Assembly (NCBI RefSeq): GCF_013177695.1
Contig: NZ_WOEY01000077.1
Coordinates: 1-64,000, forward strand
DNA: 64,000 bases
Direction of reading: 5' to 3'
Source of the DNA: Paraburkholderia solitsugae
GTDB lineage: Bacteria > Pseudomonadota > Gammaproteobacteria > Burkholderiales > Burkholderiaceae
The notes under the pieces were generated by a model, which worked only from the letters and a program-made list of their open reading frames with translations, made no database searches and was not told where the DNA came from. This document shows, piece by piece, positions 25,896 to 35,424 of this stretch (its first letter is position 1; each line of letters begins with the position of its first letter). A program made the position numbers and the translations under genes.

Positions 25896-27005
25896 CTAGC
25901 TGTTTTCTTCGGGCTTCACGCCCAGCAGTTCGCGAATATGCGCGAGCGACCCATCGTCTTTCACGACCGAGGAAAGCCACTGATGCAAAGGCATGTCCGC
26001 GCATTCCGCCGCCTTGTCAGCGAGGTAAGCAGCCGGATTATGCGGCTCAGTGCTGCGAAAGAATTTGGCCACGGCACGCAACTGCGCGACGGCTTGCGCG
26101 CGGCTCTGGATTCCTGCAATCGGGCTGATCGTAGTCGGCATGGTCGTCAACACGGGTTCCTCGCGTTGCGGTGAAGTCTTGAAGGTAGGCTCGGCGCGTT
26201 CATGTTCTTCCGCCTTCGGCGCTTTCGGCGCCGCCGCCTCAGCGCTTACGCCCAGTTCGCGTGCGAATCGTTCCACCAACCCGTAGACGCTCTCATACGC
26301 ATCCTTCGCCTGACGGAAGCTCGGCGCAAAATCGGCGGCACGCCGGTCCAGTTCCTGTTCGAGTGCGAGCATCGCAGCTTCGAACACTTTCAGATCGACC
26401 AGCAGGGTCGAATAGAACGCCGGGGGCGTGGCGCGTTTCGACGCTTCGATCTGCTCGATGGAGGGCTTGCCGCGCGCGATGTCGTCGGCGTGATCCGGAT
26501 CGCGCTTGACCGCTTGCGCGACATGCGTGGCCACGTCCCAATCGATCGTGCTGTACGAGCTGCCTTGCGACGACGTGAGCGGCATCGCCCGCAGCAGATC
26601 ACCGGTGCGGCCCATCAGCCACGCCACGTTGCCGAGGCGATACTCAGTGTCGTCGCCTTCCGGCAGCGGATGCACGTGATCCCAGTACTTCTCGCACAGC
26701 CCAGTCAGCAGCGCATACCCTTGCGTGAGACCGGTCACGCCCTCTTCGATGGCCAACGCCTCGGTGAGCCAGACAGCGAGGCGCAGGTCCTTGGTCTGCG
26801 TCTGCAGCAGGTTGCTGGAGCGTTCGACCACGAAAGGCCAGTCGGCCTCCTTGATATCCGTGACCCATTCACCCTGGTCCAGCGACGGGTCTTCGAATCG
26901 GCGCGCGTGCTGAATCGCGTCGAAATCCGCTGAAAACAGCAGGTCTTCGCCACAAGGTGAGGCTTCGCTGATCGGCGCCAGCAGCGTGTTCAGATTAGTC
27001 GGCAT
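25896..27005 (-). CDS. tssA: T6SS baseplate/sheath-assembly protein TssA (ImpA)
   Basis: A 369-residue protein with the N-terminal ImpA_N domain: LLAPISEASPCGEDLLFSADFDAIQ, ARRFEDPSLDQGEWV, ADWPFVVERSSNLLQTQTKDLR and GLCEKYWDHVHPLP. The C-terminal tail contains AVAQLRAVAKFFRSTEPHNPAAYLADKAAECADMPL, typical of TssA1-type C-termini. ATG 27005 is chosen (MPTNLNTLLAPIS). TssA guides sheath/tube polymerisation at the baseplate. It is the last gene of the minus-strand core operon, 66 bp after tssH. Confidence 0.93.
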   Translation of the reverse strand: MPTNLNTLLAPISEASPCGEDLLFSADFDAIQHARRFEDPSLDQGEWVTDIKEADWPFVVERSSNLLQTQTKDLRLAVWLTEALAIEEGVTGLTQGYALLTGLCEKYWDHVHPLPEGDDTEYRLGNVAWLMGRTGDLLRAMPLTSSQGSSYSTIDWDVATHVAQAVKRDPDHADDIARGKPSIEQIEASKRATPPAFYSTLLVDLKVFEAAMLALEQELDRRAADFAPSFRQAKDAYESVYGLVERFARELGVSAEAAAPKAPKAEEHERAEPTFKTSPQREEPVLTTMPTTISPIAGIQSRAQAVAQLRAVAKFFRSTEPHNPAAYLADKAAECADMPLHQWLSSVVKDDGSLAHIRELLGVKPEENS

Positions 27006-27071
27006 GACAGAAAGCAATAAGGTTCCGGTACGGCATTAAAACAGATTGGCAAGCAGGCGGGGCATGCCTGC

Positions 27072-29747
27072 TCACACAACCGTGTATTCGAACTCGCCCG
27101 CTTCGCTCGCGCGGACTGCGATGCGTTCGATCGCGGCGCCGTTGGCCATGCGCTCCAGCACCTGCTGCGCGACTTCAGGCAATAGCGTGCCATTCAGAAT
27201 GTGGTCGACATTGCGCGCGCCGGAGTCCACTTCGGTGCAGCGCGCCAGCACAGCGTCGACGAGCGACTCATCCCACTCGAACAGCGCCTTGTGGTTCGAC
27301 TCGATGCGGCGGCGAATCCGCTCCAGCTTCAAGTCGATGATTTCGGCAAGCACGTCGTCGGAGATCGGGTAGTACGGCACCACTTTCATGCGGCCGAGGA
27401 ACGCCGGCTTGAACGTCTTGTACAGTTGCGGGCGCAACGTCTCCGCGAGTTCGTCCGGATCCGGCAGTTCTTCGGCGCTTTTGTTCAGGCATGCCTGCAT
27501 CACCGCCTGCGAGCCGACGTTCGAGGTCAGAATGATCAGTGTGTTGCGGAAATCGATCTCGCGTCCTTCGGCGTCGTCCATCGTGCCCTTGTCGAACACC
27601 TGGAAGAACATTTCCAACACATCCGGGTGCGCCTTTTCGACTTCGTCGAGCAACACGACCGAATACGGATTGCGACGCACCGCTTCGGTCAGCACACCGC
27701 CCTCGCCATAACCGACGTAGCCCGGCGGCGAGCCCTTCAGGCCCGACACGCTGTGCGCCTCCTGATACTCGCTCATGTTGATCGTGACCATCTTGCGTTC
27801 GCCGCCGTACAGCACATCGGCTAGCGCCAGCGCGGTTTCGGTCTTGCCGACACCCGACGGCCCGACGAACATGAACACGCCGCGCGGTTTGTTCGGGTCT
27901 TCGAGACTCGCGCTGGCAGTGCGCACGCGTTGCGCGATCGCATCGAGTGCGTGGTCCTGCCCGATCACGCGGGCGGCCAGCAGCGGCTGCAGATTCAGCA
28001 CAGTCTGGATTTCGTCCTTGATCATGCGGCCGAGCGGAATGCCGGTCCATGAAGCGACGATTTCGGCGACCACGTGGCCATCGACCTGCAAGGGAACCAT
28101 GGGCTGACCACCCTGCAGGGCGTGCAACTCCGCAACACGCGTGGCCAGCGTTTCGCGCGCCGTCTGTGCCTTGTCGGCCTGCCCGGCGTCTGCGCTACTC
28201 ACCCGCGCGGCGTCGATCTCAGCACGCAAGCCGACGATCTCCGTCACCAAGGCGCGCTCCTTGTCGTAGCGCCCTTCGTCAACGGCCAGGTCTTTCACGT
28301 CGTCTTCCCGCAGGCTGCGCAGTTCCGCGAGCCGCTCGTCGTGCAGCGCGCCGCTCGCCACTTCGCGTTCCAGCGCGGCGATTTCGGCGTCGATGCGCTC
28401 GAGTCGTTTCTTCGTGTCGTCGATCGCGGCAGGGGTCGAGCTATGCGCGAGCGCGACTTTCGCGCAGGCGGTGTCGAGCACGCTGATCGCCTTGTCCGGC
28501 AGTTGACGTCCGCTGATATAGCGATGCGACAGACGTACCGCTTCGGTGATCGCATCGTCCAGCACGCGGACGTTGAAGTGCTTTTCCATCAACGCGGCCA
28601 TGCCGCGCAACATGGCCGCCGCGAGCGTCTCGCTCGGCTCCTCGATCTTCACGACCTGGAAACGCCGCGCCAGCGCCGCATCTTTCTCAAAGTACTTCTT
28701 GTATTCGCTCCACGTGGTCGCCGCGATGGTGCGCAATTCGCCGCGCGCGAGAGCCGGCTTCAGCAGATTCGCCGCATCGTTCTGCCCGGCCTGGCCACCG
28801 GCGCCGATGATCGTATGCGCTTCGTCGATAAACAGAATGATCGGATGCGGGCTCTTTTTCACCTCGTCGATCACGTTTTTCAGGCGGTTCTCGAACTCGC
28901 CTTTGACGCTTGCACCTGCTTGTAGCAGACCCATATCGAGCACGTGCAGCGCGACGCCTTTCAGCGGCGCGGGCACGTCGTCAGCCGCAATGCGCAGCGC
29001 AAGGCCTTCGACCACCGCCGTTTTGCCGACGCCCGCCTCGCCCGTCATGATCGGATTGTTCTGCCGGCGACGCATCAGGATATCGATGGTCTGGCGAATC
29101 TCGCCTTCGCGGCCGATCACCGGATCAATCTTGCCTTCACGCGCGCGCTGCGTGAGATTGCTGGTGTAGGTATCGAGCGCGGGGGTTTTAGAGGGCGCAC
29201 CGGGCGCTGAGCCAGCCGCAACTGCATCGCTCACGCCTTCCGCAGTATTCTCTGCGGCATTGCTACGTTCGGCTTCACGCGATCCCGCGGTCAGTTCGTC
29301 AAATTTGTGCTTCAGATCCGTCACCCGCACGTCGCGCAGCAGCGACGACATGCGTTCGGCGAACTGCGCGAGGTCGGGCGCCGTCAACAATGCGAGCAGC
29401 AAATGCCCCGAACGAATCCGTCCGATCTGCGAATCGAGCGACGCGATCAACCACGCCTGTTCGAGCAAGTCGATCAGATGTTTCGAGAACACCGGCGTGC
29501 GCGTATTGCCGGTCTTCAAGCGCTGCAATTCGCGCTCGATATCCGCGCGCAAAGCATGCGCATCGATCCTGCTCGCGCGCAGCGCCAGCGTGACATCGCT
29601 CGCCGGTTCATCCAGCAGCGCCAGCAACAGATGTTCGAGGTCGACCTCATAGTGACCGCGCGCGAGACAGTTGTTCGCCGCGAGCAAAGCCGCCTGCCGG
29701 CAGGTCGGATTCAGTTTGGCGATCAGGGTATTGAGGGACGTGCTCAT
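27072..29747 (-). CDS. tssH: T6SS ATPase TssH (ClpV)
   Basis: An 891-residue AAA+ disaggregase. Clp_N domain (1-150), first AAA module with Walker A GEAGVGKTAV (about 233-242), a central coiled coil (about 415-520), second AAA module with Walker A GPSGVGKTET (about 615-625), and a C-terminal ClpB_D2-small domain. The Ala/Pro-rich linker after the N domain (AAGSAPGAPSKTPALDTYTSNLT) is typical of ClpV rather than ClpB. It strips the contracted TssB/TssC sheath for reuse. It lies 37 bp downstream of tssG on the minus strand. Confidence 0.95.
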   Translation of the reverse strand: MSTSLNTLIAKLNPTCRQAALLAANNCLARGHYEVDLEHLLLALLDEPASDVTLALRASRIDAHALRADIERELQRLKTGNTRTPVFSKHLIDLLEQAWLIASLDSQIGRIRSGHLLLALLTAPDLAQFAERMSSLLRDVRVTDLKHKFDELTAGSREAERSNAAENTAEGVSDAVAAGSAPGAPSKTPALDTYTSNLTQRAREGKIDPVIGREGEIRQTIDILMRRRQNNPIMTGEAGVGKTAVVEGLALRIAADDVPAPLKGVALHVLDMGLLQAGASVKGEFENRLKNVIDEVKKSPHPIILFIDEAHTIIGAGGQAGQNDAANLLKPALARGELRTIAATTWSEYKKYFEKDAALARRFQVVKIEEPSETLAAAMLRGMAALMEKHFNVRVLDDAITEAVRLSHRYISGRQLPDKAISVLDTACAKVALAHSSTPAAIDDTKKRLERIDAEIAALEREVASGALHDERLAELRSLREDDVKDLAVDEGRYDKERALVTEIVGLRAEIDAARVSSADAGQADKAQTARETLATRVAELHALQGGQPMVPLQVDGHVVAEIVASWTGIPLGRMIKDEIQTVLNLQPLLAARVIGQDHALDAIAQRVRTASASLEDPNKPRGVFMFVGPSGVGKTETALALADVLYGGERKMVTINMSEYQEAHSVSGLKGSPPGYVGYGEGGVLTEAVRRNPYSVVLLDEVEKAHPDVLEMFFQVFDKGTMDDAEGREIDFRNTLIILTSNVGSQAVMQACLNKSAEELPDPDELAETLRPQLYKTFKPAFLGRMKVVPYYPISDDVLAEIIDLKLERIRRRIESNHKALFEWDESLVDAVLARCTEVDSGARNVDHILNGTLLPEVAQQVLERMANGAAIERIAVRASEAGEFEYTVV

Positions 29748-29784
29748 GTCGTGCGATCCGGAGGTTCTAGTTCTATCGTTATTG

Positions 29785-30879
29785 TCAGTGAATCACGTGC
29801 AATTCATAGCGGGCGTCCGCGCGGTCGCGGTCGGCTTCTCTCGTGCACAGAAATGCGTCCCAGCCGAGGCGCGCGCCGCCGCTCAGCATGCTTGGCCCCA
29901 CTTCGGCGCGGCGTAGTACCAGCGAGACCTCGTACTCGAGCGTCACGCCGGCGAGCAGCGTCAGCATGCGCTCCAGCGCCACGGCGCGGTCGGCGCCAGG
30001 TAAAAACGCTTCGTAGTCGGCCTTGTCGAGCGGTCCGATCACGAGCCGCGCACGCATGTCGCGCTGCCAGACCCGCTCGCCCGCGAGCGCCGTAGCGCCG
30101 AGCGTCGCGTTGACACCGCCGAGCACGGTCAATTGATCGCGCGGCACGTCGTACCATTTGCCGACGAACTGCTCGACTCGCACCCGCACCTTGAAGTACT
30201 CAGACAGTGTGCGTTGCAAATAGGCCGCTGAAACCGGCCGGTGCCGCGCGGCCAATGCATAGCCGGCAATCGCTTCATCGAATAGCGCGCCGTCGCCGCT
30301 TTGCAGACTGTTGCGCGTGTCGTCGTCGGCGACGCCCGCCAGCGCGAGCAACAGCGGCAGATAACGTTCGTCGCGATCCAGTTCGTAATGAAACGGCAGC
30401 CTGTACTTCTTCCACGCCGCGTAGAACAGTGCCGTCGCACGATTCGAAAACACGTCGAAGAATTCGCGCGCGGCCCGGTCGCGCTGGATCTGCTCACGCG
30501 CGATGATCTGCTCGGTGTAATGCAGCGGCAAGGCGCCCTGCCCGCCGAGCAAACCGAAAAACGCCGGTGTGATATCGACCTTGTGGAGCGAACCCGCTTC
30601 AAGCGCCGCAGTGCGTTGCGGCTTCTCTTTCAGCGCCGTGCCTCCATCGTCGTACGACTGTGCGCTGTGAATTTCGCTGGGCGGAAACGACATCGACAGC
30701 GAATTGCGAAAGGCAATCCGCTGCGCGACGATTTCGCCGGGGCGTCCATGACTTGACGGCGCAAGCTGCGCGAACCACTTCTCGAGAATCCGCACCGCCT
30801 GAAAAAATTCGAAGCGATGCGGCTCGTCGAGAAGTTGCTCGACTACGCCAGGATCGATTCGCCGCTGCGCGGTTTGCAT
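29785..30879 (-). CDS. tssG: T6SS baseplate protein TssG
   Basis: A 364-residue protein of the TssG (ImpH/VasB) family: the N-terminus VVEQLLDEPHRFEFFQAVRILEKW is diagnostic, followed by IAFRNSLSMSFPPSEI, PAFFGLLGGQGALPLHYTEQI and GGVNATLGATALAGERVWQRDMRARLVIGPL. The ATG at 30879 overlaps the end of tssF by about 37 bp; the longer frame is rejected because it is internal to tssF. TssG joins TssF, TssE and TssK in the baseplate wedge. Confidence 0.93.
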   Translation of the reverse strand: MQTAQRRIDPGVVEQLLDEPHRFEFFQAVRILEKWFAQLAPSSHGRPGEIVAQRIAFRNSLSMSFPPSEIHSAQSYDDGGTALKEKPQRTAALEAGSLHKVDITPAFFGLLGGQGALPLHYTEQIIAREQIQRDRAAREFFDVFSNRATALFYAAWKKYRLPFHYELDRDERYLPLLLALAGVADDDTRNSLQSGDGALFDEAIAGYALAARHRPVSAAYLQRTLSEYFKVRVRVEQFVGKWYDVPRDQLTVLGGVNATLGATALAGERVWQRDMRARLVIGPLDKADYEAFLPGADRAVALERMLTLLAGVTLEYEVSLVLRRAEVGPSMLSGGARLGWDAFLCTREADRDRADARYELHVIH

Positions 30880-32681
30880 CGCAGAATCTCCTCGTCGGTG
30901 CGCTTCGACACGACGACCAGTTGCACAAAGCTGTTCAGATGTACGTAAAGCCCGAAAAACGTATCGATCACCCGCACGAACGACGCGAGACTCGTGCCGA
31001 CGAAATGCTCTTCGTCGATCGTCAAACGAATCTCGATACCGCGCACGAAGGTCGCAAACGGCTTGCCCGGCAGCCATTGCACCGCGGCGCGCTGCTCGAT
31101 GCCGACTAACCCGTCGATATGCCGCGCCGACACCGCCGTGCGCCGCAAATCGTAAAGCACCAGCATTTCCTTGAGCGCCGACAGGCCGCTATTGGCAAGC
31201 GACACATGATTCAGCGCCAGATGCGAAATCAGCCGCCAGTGCGAGGCGCGCCCGCGCTCGAAACGCACGCTAGGCGTCGGCCTGAGCAGCATCGCGATGC
31301 TGCCGGTCAGCGAGCCGCCTTCCAGAAACAGATCGCCGCCTTCGAGACCCACGGCGAGGCCGGCCGGCAGGTCGCGATTGGTACACGTCAGATCGAGACT
31401 GAGCGTATCGGTTTGTGGCGCGGCTGGTTCGAAGTCGATATCGACGATCGAGATTTCAGTCTCGTAACCCGGACTTTTCTGCGCGACCCAATCGTTGCGC
31501 CGCGCGAACCAGTAGTGCCCCGCACGCGTCGCTTCGCCGTGATGCAACGAATAGAACGGGCGGAATTCGATCACCGATTCTTCGTGCGCCTGCTGTCTGA
31601 CGAGTTTGACCGAATCGATCGAGTAGACCTCGTAGGCGAACGCGCGGCGCGCTTCGGCGATCACCGGGTACGAAATCGCCTGATGGCTGACGCGGATCGG
31701 TTCGCCGTGCTGTTCGAACAGATTCACCACCGGCGTGCAGAACAGCCGGAATTGATGCGCGGACAACGAATCCAGCAGACGCGCGACATGCGAATCGCTA
31801 CGCACTTCCTTGAGCACGACGTGCAGCGTCAGACGCTGGCAGCGGCCGCTCGCGCGCGTCATCGCCGCCAGATCGAAATCGGCGAAATTGAATTTTTCGG
31901 GGAACGCGAAGTATTCGGTCAGCAACCGGTACGCCGGATGCGATTTGGCCGGATAGTCGATCAGCGCATCGTCTTCATCGAAACCCGCTTGTACGACCGG
32001 CGATTCGCGCAGTTGCTTCCATACGCCGCGGCGGTCGGCTTCGACATACGTGGCCATCGCATTGACGAAAAGGCAGTCCGCCAGCGCCGCGATAAACGAT
32101 TGTTCGCCGTGCAGGTGCGTGCGCAACGTGCCGATTTTCAATGCGGAGAGATCGAGCTGCGCAGCCGTCGATTCGAACGTGATCGACACGATCGCCGTGG
32201 CGTTGCCCGGCAACACAGTTGCACTCGGCGCCATCGCCACCGACGTGTACTTCGCCGCGGAGATACGGATCGGCGCCAGCGTCACATCGTAGGCGGTCCG
32301 GAAACGGCATTGCACGCCGCGAATCGGGCGCGACTTGAGTTCGGTGCCACGCTCGACCAGCACCGGTTCGGTCAGATGACTGAGCGCGGCCGAGGTGCCC
32401 AACTGCGCGATCGAGCACGACGGAAACGGCCGCAGGTAGTGCGGATACAGCACTTCCAGCAGCGCCTCGGTGAATTCGGGGTAATCGTCGTCGAGCTTCT
32501 TGTTGATACGCGCGCCCAACAGCGCGAACGATTCGATCATCCGCTCGACGTGCGGATCTTCGCAGTGCTCGCCGGACATCGCGAGGCGCGCTGCGATCTT
32601 CGGATAGCGCTCGGCGAAATCGCGCGAATAGCGCCTCAGAAATGATAATTCGCGCTCGTAATACGGCAGCAATTCTTCCAT
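30843..32681 (-). CDS. tssF: T6SS baseplate protein TssF
   Basis: A 612-residue protein of the TssF (ImpG/VasA) family, with the hallmark N-terminus MEELLPYYERELSFLRRYSRDFAERYPKIAARL and then VERMIESFALLGARINKKLDDDYPEFTEALLEVLYPHYLRP. The C-terminus ends with VDTFFGLYVHLNSFVQLVVVS, also conserved in the family. It overlaps the tssG start and lies 126 bp downstream of tssE, with a short TAG-containing tandem repeat in the gap. Confidence 0.95.
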   Translation of the reverse strand: MEELLPYYERELSFLRRYSRDFAERYPKIAARLAMSGEHCEDPHVERMIESFALLGARINKKLDDDYPEFTEALLEVLYPHYLRPFPSCSIAQLGTSAALSHLTEPVLVERGTELKSRPIRGVQCRFRTAYDVTLAPIRISAAKYTSVAMAPSATVLPGNATAIVSITFESTAAQLDLSALKIGTLRTHLHGEQSFIAALADCLFVNAMATYVEADRRGVWKQLRESPVVQAGFDEDDALIDYPAKSHPAYRLLTEYFAFPEKFNFADFDLAAMTRASGRCQRLTLHVVLKEVRSDSHVARLLDSLSAHQFRLFCTPVVNLFEQHGEPIRVSHQAISYPVIAEARRAFAYEVYSIDSVKLVRQQAHEESVIEFRPFYSLHHGEATRAGHYWFARRNDWVAQKSPGYETEISIVDIDFEPAAPQTDTLSLDLTCTNRDLPAGLAVGLEGGDLFLEGGSLTGSIAMLLRPTPSVRFERGRASHWRLISHLALNHVSLANSGLSALKEMLVLYDLRRTAVSARHIDGLVGIEQRAAVQWLPGKPFATFVRGIEIRLTIDEEHFVGTSLASFVRVIDTFFGLYVHLNSFVQLVVVSKRTDEEILRCKPRSGESILA

Positions 32682-32765
32682 CGATCTATCCCCGAACCTG
32701 AACTCTCTCCGCCCAATCTATCGCCACCGTTGCGCGTAAGCGGCGGCCAAGCGGTACTCAAGATA

Positions 32766-32809
32766 CTAAAACACAGGTACTAAAACTCAGCCGCTAAAAT
32801 CGGGGACTA
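32766..32809. repeat. Four degenerate 13-14-bp repeats carrying TAG on the minus strand
   Basis: CTAAA recurs at 32766, 32780, 32794 and 32807 (periods 14, 14 and 13), in units such as TACTAAAACACAG and TACTAAAACTCAG. Read on the coding minus strand these give four TAG triplets after tssE, the first of which is the tssE stop. The spacing puts stops in all three frames. Confidence 0.65.
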
Positions 32810-33286
32810 AAGCTTCGCGCGTGCGCGCGTCACCGAATATTGCAGCGTAGAAGGCTGCAACATCGCATCGAAACTCACCGGTTCTTCCGCCGGGTGCACA
32901 ACCAGCAGCGCCTGAATCGCAAAATTCAACGCGTTGGTTGATTGTTCGTTCAATTCGAGCGTGACCGCCACTTGCTGCAAGCGCGGCTCATGCCGTGCGA
33001 TGGCCTGTTGAATCGATTTGCAGATAAAAGTCCGGTCGTAGTGACTCGCGAGGCTCAAGCCCGCGAAATCGTTCAGACCGTACGTGAGCACCGAGCGCTG
33101 ACATTCCGGCAGCGCCGCTAACTCGTGCTCGGTCAGGGCAATCCGGGTGTTCAGGATCGCCTCGACGTCGCGCGCGACGGTGGCCTTCAATTCGTCCAAC
33201 GACAATTGCCGCATCGCCGGGGAAGCCGGCAGATGCGGTTCGTCGTCGAACAGCTTGTCGAGAAAGCTGGGTTCGAAGCGTTTCAT
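32807..33286 (-). CDS. tssE: T6SS baseplate protein TssE (gp25-like)
   Basis: A 159-residue protein with the gpW/gp25 fold: FLDKLFDDEPH, SLDELKATVARDVEAILNTRIA, SVLTYGLNDFAGLSLASHY and TFICKSIQQAIARHEPRL. ATG 33286 (MKRFEPSFLDKL) lies 53 bp after the hcp stop; the longer frame overlaps hcp. TssE is the phage gp25-like wedge protein that starts sheath polymerisation. Confidence 0.93.
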   Translation of the reverse strand: MKRFEPSFLDKLFDDEPHLPASPAMRQLSLDELKATVARDVEAILNTRIALTEHELAALPECQRSVLTYGLNDFAGLSLASHYDRTFICKSIQQAIARHEPRLQQVAVTLELNEQSTNALNFAIQALLVVHPAEEPVSFDAMLQPSTLQYSVTRARAKL

Positions 33287-33339
33287 CAGCGTCCGAAAAA
33301 CCGGTGCGGCGCGAAGCGCACGCCGCGTGCGCCCAGGCA

Positions 33340-33843
33340 TCAGACCGCGTACGTCTTGTCGTTCTTCGTCAGGCTCCACGCGCCTTGCGCGTTGCCGCCC
33401 TGGTTGCCGCCGATCTTCTGCTGCGTGTACTTCCACTGCACGGCAGCGTACTTCAGCGAGAACTGTTCGCTCGGCAGGCCTTCGCCCACCACGCTCGGCG
33501 TGGCGCTCGAGATGATCACGTACTTGAGTTTCACTTCCAGGTACTTGATGCGGTTGCCTTCGCCATCCGAACGCATGAAGTCGATCGTCACTTCGTCGAA
33601 CGTCGTGCCGCCCGATGCGTGTTGATAGATCAGCGGGCTGACCACGTCGATGTCTTTCGTGAACTGCATGTCAGCGTGCTCGCAACGCTCGGACGTATGA
33701 CCGCCCGCCGTCGAAGCTGTCGCCGAACGCGGTTGCGTAATCGAGTGGCTCCACGAATCGATCTCGATCCAGCCAGCATGATCTTTATCGGCGGACTCGC
33801 CTTTGATCGCCGGATTGCCGAATTTTAAATAGATGTCCTTCAT
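33340..33843 (-). CDS. hcp: T6SS tube protein Hcp (TssD)
   Basis: A 167-residue protein of the Hcp family: MKDIYLKFGNPAIKGES, IEIDSWSHSITQPR, ADMQFTKDIDVVSPLIYQ, IDFMRSDGEG and YLEVKLKYVIISSATPSV. It forms hexameric rings stacked into the inner tube. The length is normal and no effector domain is fused. It lies in the core operon, 72 bp after tssC. Confidence 0.96.
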   Translation of the reverse strand: MKDIYLKFGNPAIKGESADKDHAGWIEIDSWSHSITQPRSATASTAGGHTSERCEHADMQFTKDIDVVSPLIYQHASGGTTFDEVTIDFMRSDGEGNRIKYLEVKLKYVIISSATPSVVGEGLPSEQFSLKYAAVQWKYTQQKIGGNQGGNAQGAWSLTKNDKTYAV

Positions 33844-33915
33844 AACTCATCGACTCCCCAAAGAGGTGGTTTTAACAGCTAACCCGTGCGGCCGGCACGG
33901 GCTTTCTGACTTCGT

Positions 33916-35406
33916 TTATGAATTTGCCGGTTTCGGCAGGTCAGCGACAAGCCGCAAAGAGATCGACAGCTCGTCCAGTTGAAAGTGCGGACGCAGGAAA
34001 GCGACCGAACGATACGCACCAGGCTTGCCCGGAATCTCCGAGACCTGTATCGATGCCTCACGCAGCGGGAACTGCGCTTTCTGCTCCTGGGTCGCGTTGT
34101 CGTCCAGCAGGACGTACTGCGAGATCCAACGGTTCAGGAATACTTCGACGTTCTGTGCCGATGCGAAGCTGCCGATCTTGTCGCGCATCATCGCCTTCAG
34201 GTAGTGCGCCACGCGCGACACCGAGAAGATGTACTGCAATTGCGCGGACAGCACGGCGTTCGCATTTGCGCTATCGGTGCTGTACTTCTTGGGCTTCTGC
34301 ACCGATTGCGCGGCGAAGAATGCGGCGTAATCCGAATTCTTGCAGTGCACGAGCGGAATGAAACCGAGGTCGCTCAGTTCCTTTTCGCGGCGATCGGTAA
34401 TGGCGATTTCGGTCGGGCATTTCAGCGCGACTTCGCCATCATCGGTCTTGAACGTGTGGGTGGGCAAGTCCTCCACCAGACCGCCGCCTTCCACGCCACG
34501 AATTGCCGCGCACCAGCCGAAGTCGTCGAATGCGGCCGTCAGGCGTGCGGCAAATGCCCACGCTGCGTTACACCACAGGTATTTGCTGTGATCGGTGCCA
34601 TCCACGTCTTCAACGAAGTTGAAACCTTCCGCAGTGGCACCGTCTTTCGGATTGAACGGCAGGCGGCCGAGAAAACGCGGCAACGTCAGGCCGACGTAGC
34701 GCGAATCTTCAGAGTCGCGGAACGACTTCCACTTCGCGTATTCGACGGTATCGAACACCTTGCCGAGATCGCGCGGCTTGCCGAGATCAGCGAAGGTTTC
34801 GAGGCCCATCAGTTCAGGCGACGCCGACGCGATGAACGGTGCGTGCGCCGCGGCTGCGACGTGCGCCATCTGTTCGATGAAGTACACGTCTTCCGGCTGA
34901 CGCGTCACTTCGAAGTCGCCAATGATCGTGCCGAACGGTGCGCCACCGAAAGTGCCGAACTCTTCTTCATAAACCTTCTTGAAGAGTGCACTCTGATCGA
35001 ATTCGATGGCGTTCTTGAAGTCGCGCACGAGGTCGCGCTTCGGCGCGTGCAGCGCCTTGATCTTGACCGTCGAGCCGGTATTGCTTTCCTTGCACAGATA
35101 GTCGAGGCCGCGCCACGTGCTTTCCATGCGCTGGAATTGCGGCGCATGCATCACCGCGCTCAGTTGCGCGGAAATCAGGCGGTCGAGTTCCGCGACACGC
35201 GCGTCGATCGTAGCCGACAGGTTGTCGGATACCACCACCGTGCCGTCGAGCACCTGATGCACGAGTTCGCCGATCAGGTCTTTCGCGCGCGCGTGCTCGG
35301 AATCGGACTTCGCCACGCGGCTTTTCTCGACGATTTCGTCGAGCAGCGTGGATTCCGTGCCGCTCTGCGCGGTGGCGAGTTGGGCTGCTGCCGTTTGCTG
35401 GTTCAT
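33916..35406 (-). CDS. tssC: T6SS sheath large subunit TssC (VipB)
   Basis: A 496-residue protein of the TssC (ImpC/VipB, EvpB) family: LDEIVEKSRVAKSD, APQFQRMESTWRGLDYLC, AIEFDQSALFKKVYEEEFGTFGGAPFG, LTLPRFLGRLPF and the C-terminal FPLREASIQVSEIPGKPGAYRSVAFLRPHFQLDELSISLRLVADLP. It assembles with TssB into the contractile sheath. It lies 18 bp after tssB. A long open frame on the opposite strand is a codon-bias shadow. Confidence 0.96.
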   Translation of the reverse strand: MNQQTAAAQLATAQSGTESTLLDEIVEKSRVAKSDSEHARAKDLIGELVHQVLDGTVVVSDNLSATIDARVAELDRLISAQLSAVMHAPQFQRMESTWRGLDYLCKESNTGSTVKIKALHAPKRDLVRDFKNAIEFDQSALFKKVYEEEFGTFGGAPFGTIIGDFEVTRQPEDVYFIEQMAHVAAAAHAPFIASASPELMGLETFADLGKPRDLGKVFDTVEYAKWKSFRDSEDSRYVGLTLPRFLGRLPFNPKDGATAEGFNFVEDVDGTDHSKYLWCNAAWAFAARLTAAFDDFGWCAAIRGVEGGGLVEDLPTHTFKTDDGEVALKCPTEIAITDRREKELSDLGFIPLVHCKNSDYAAFFAAQSVQKPKKYSTDSANANAVLSAQLQYIFSVSRVAHYLKAMMRDKIGSFASAQNVEVFLNRWISQYVLLDDNATQEQKAQFPLREASIQVSEIPGKPGAYRSVAFLRPHFQLDELSISLRLVADLPKPANS

Positions 35407-35424
35407 CTCACACCCCGTGCGTAC

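Noticed and set aside
31119..32645. 508-codon frame opposite tssF
   Set aside because: Antisense to a full-length TssF; composition is that of a GC shadow.
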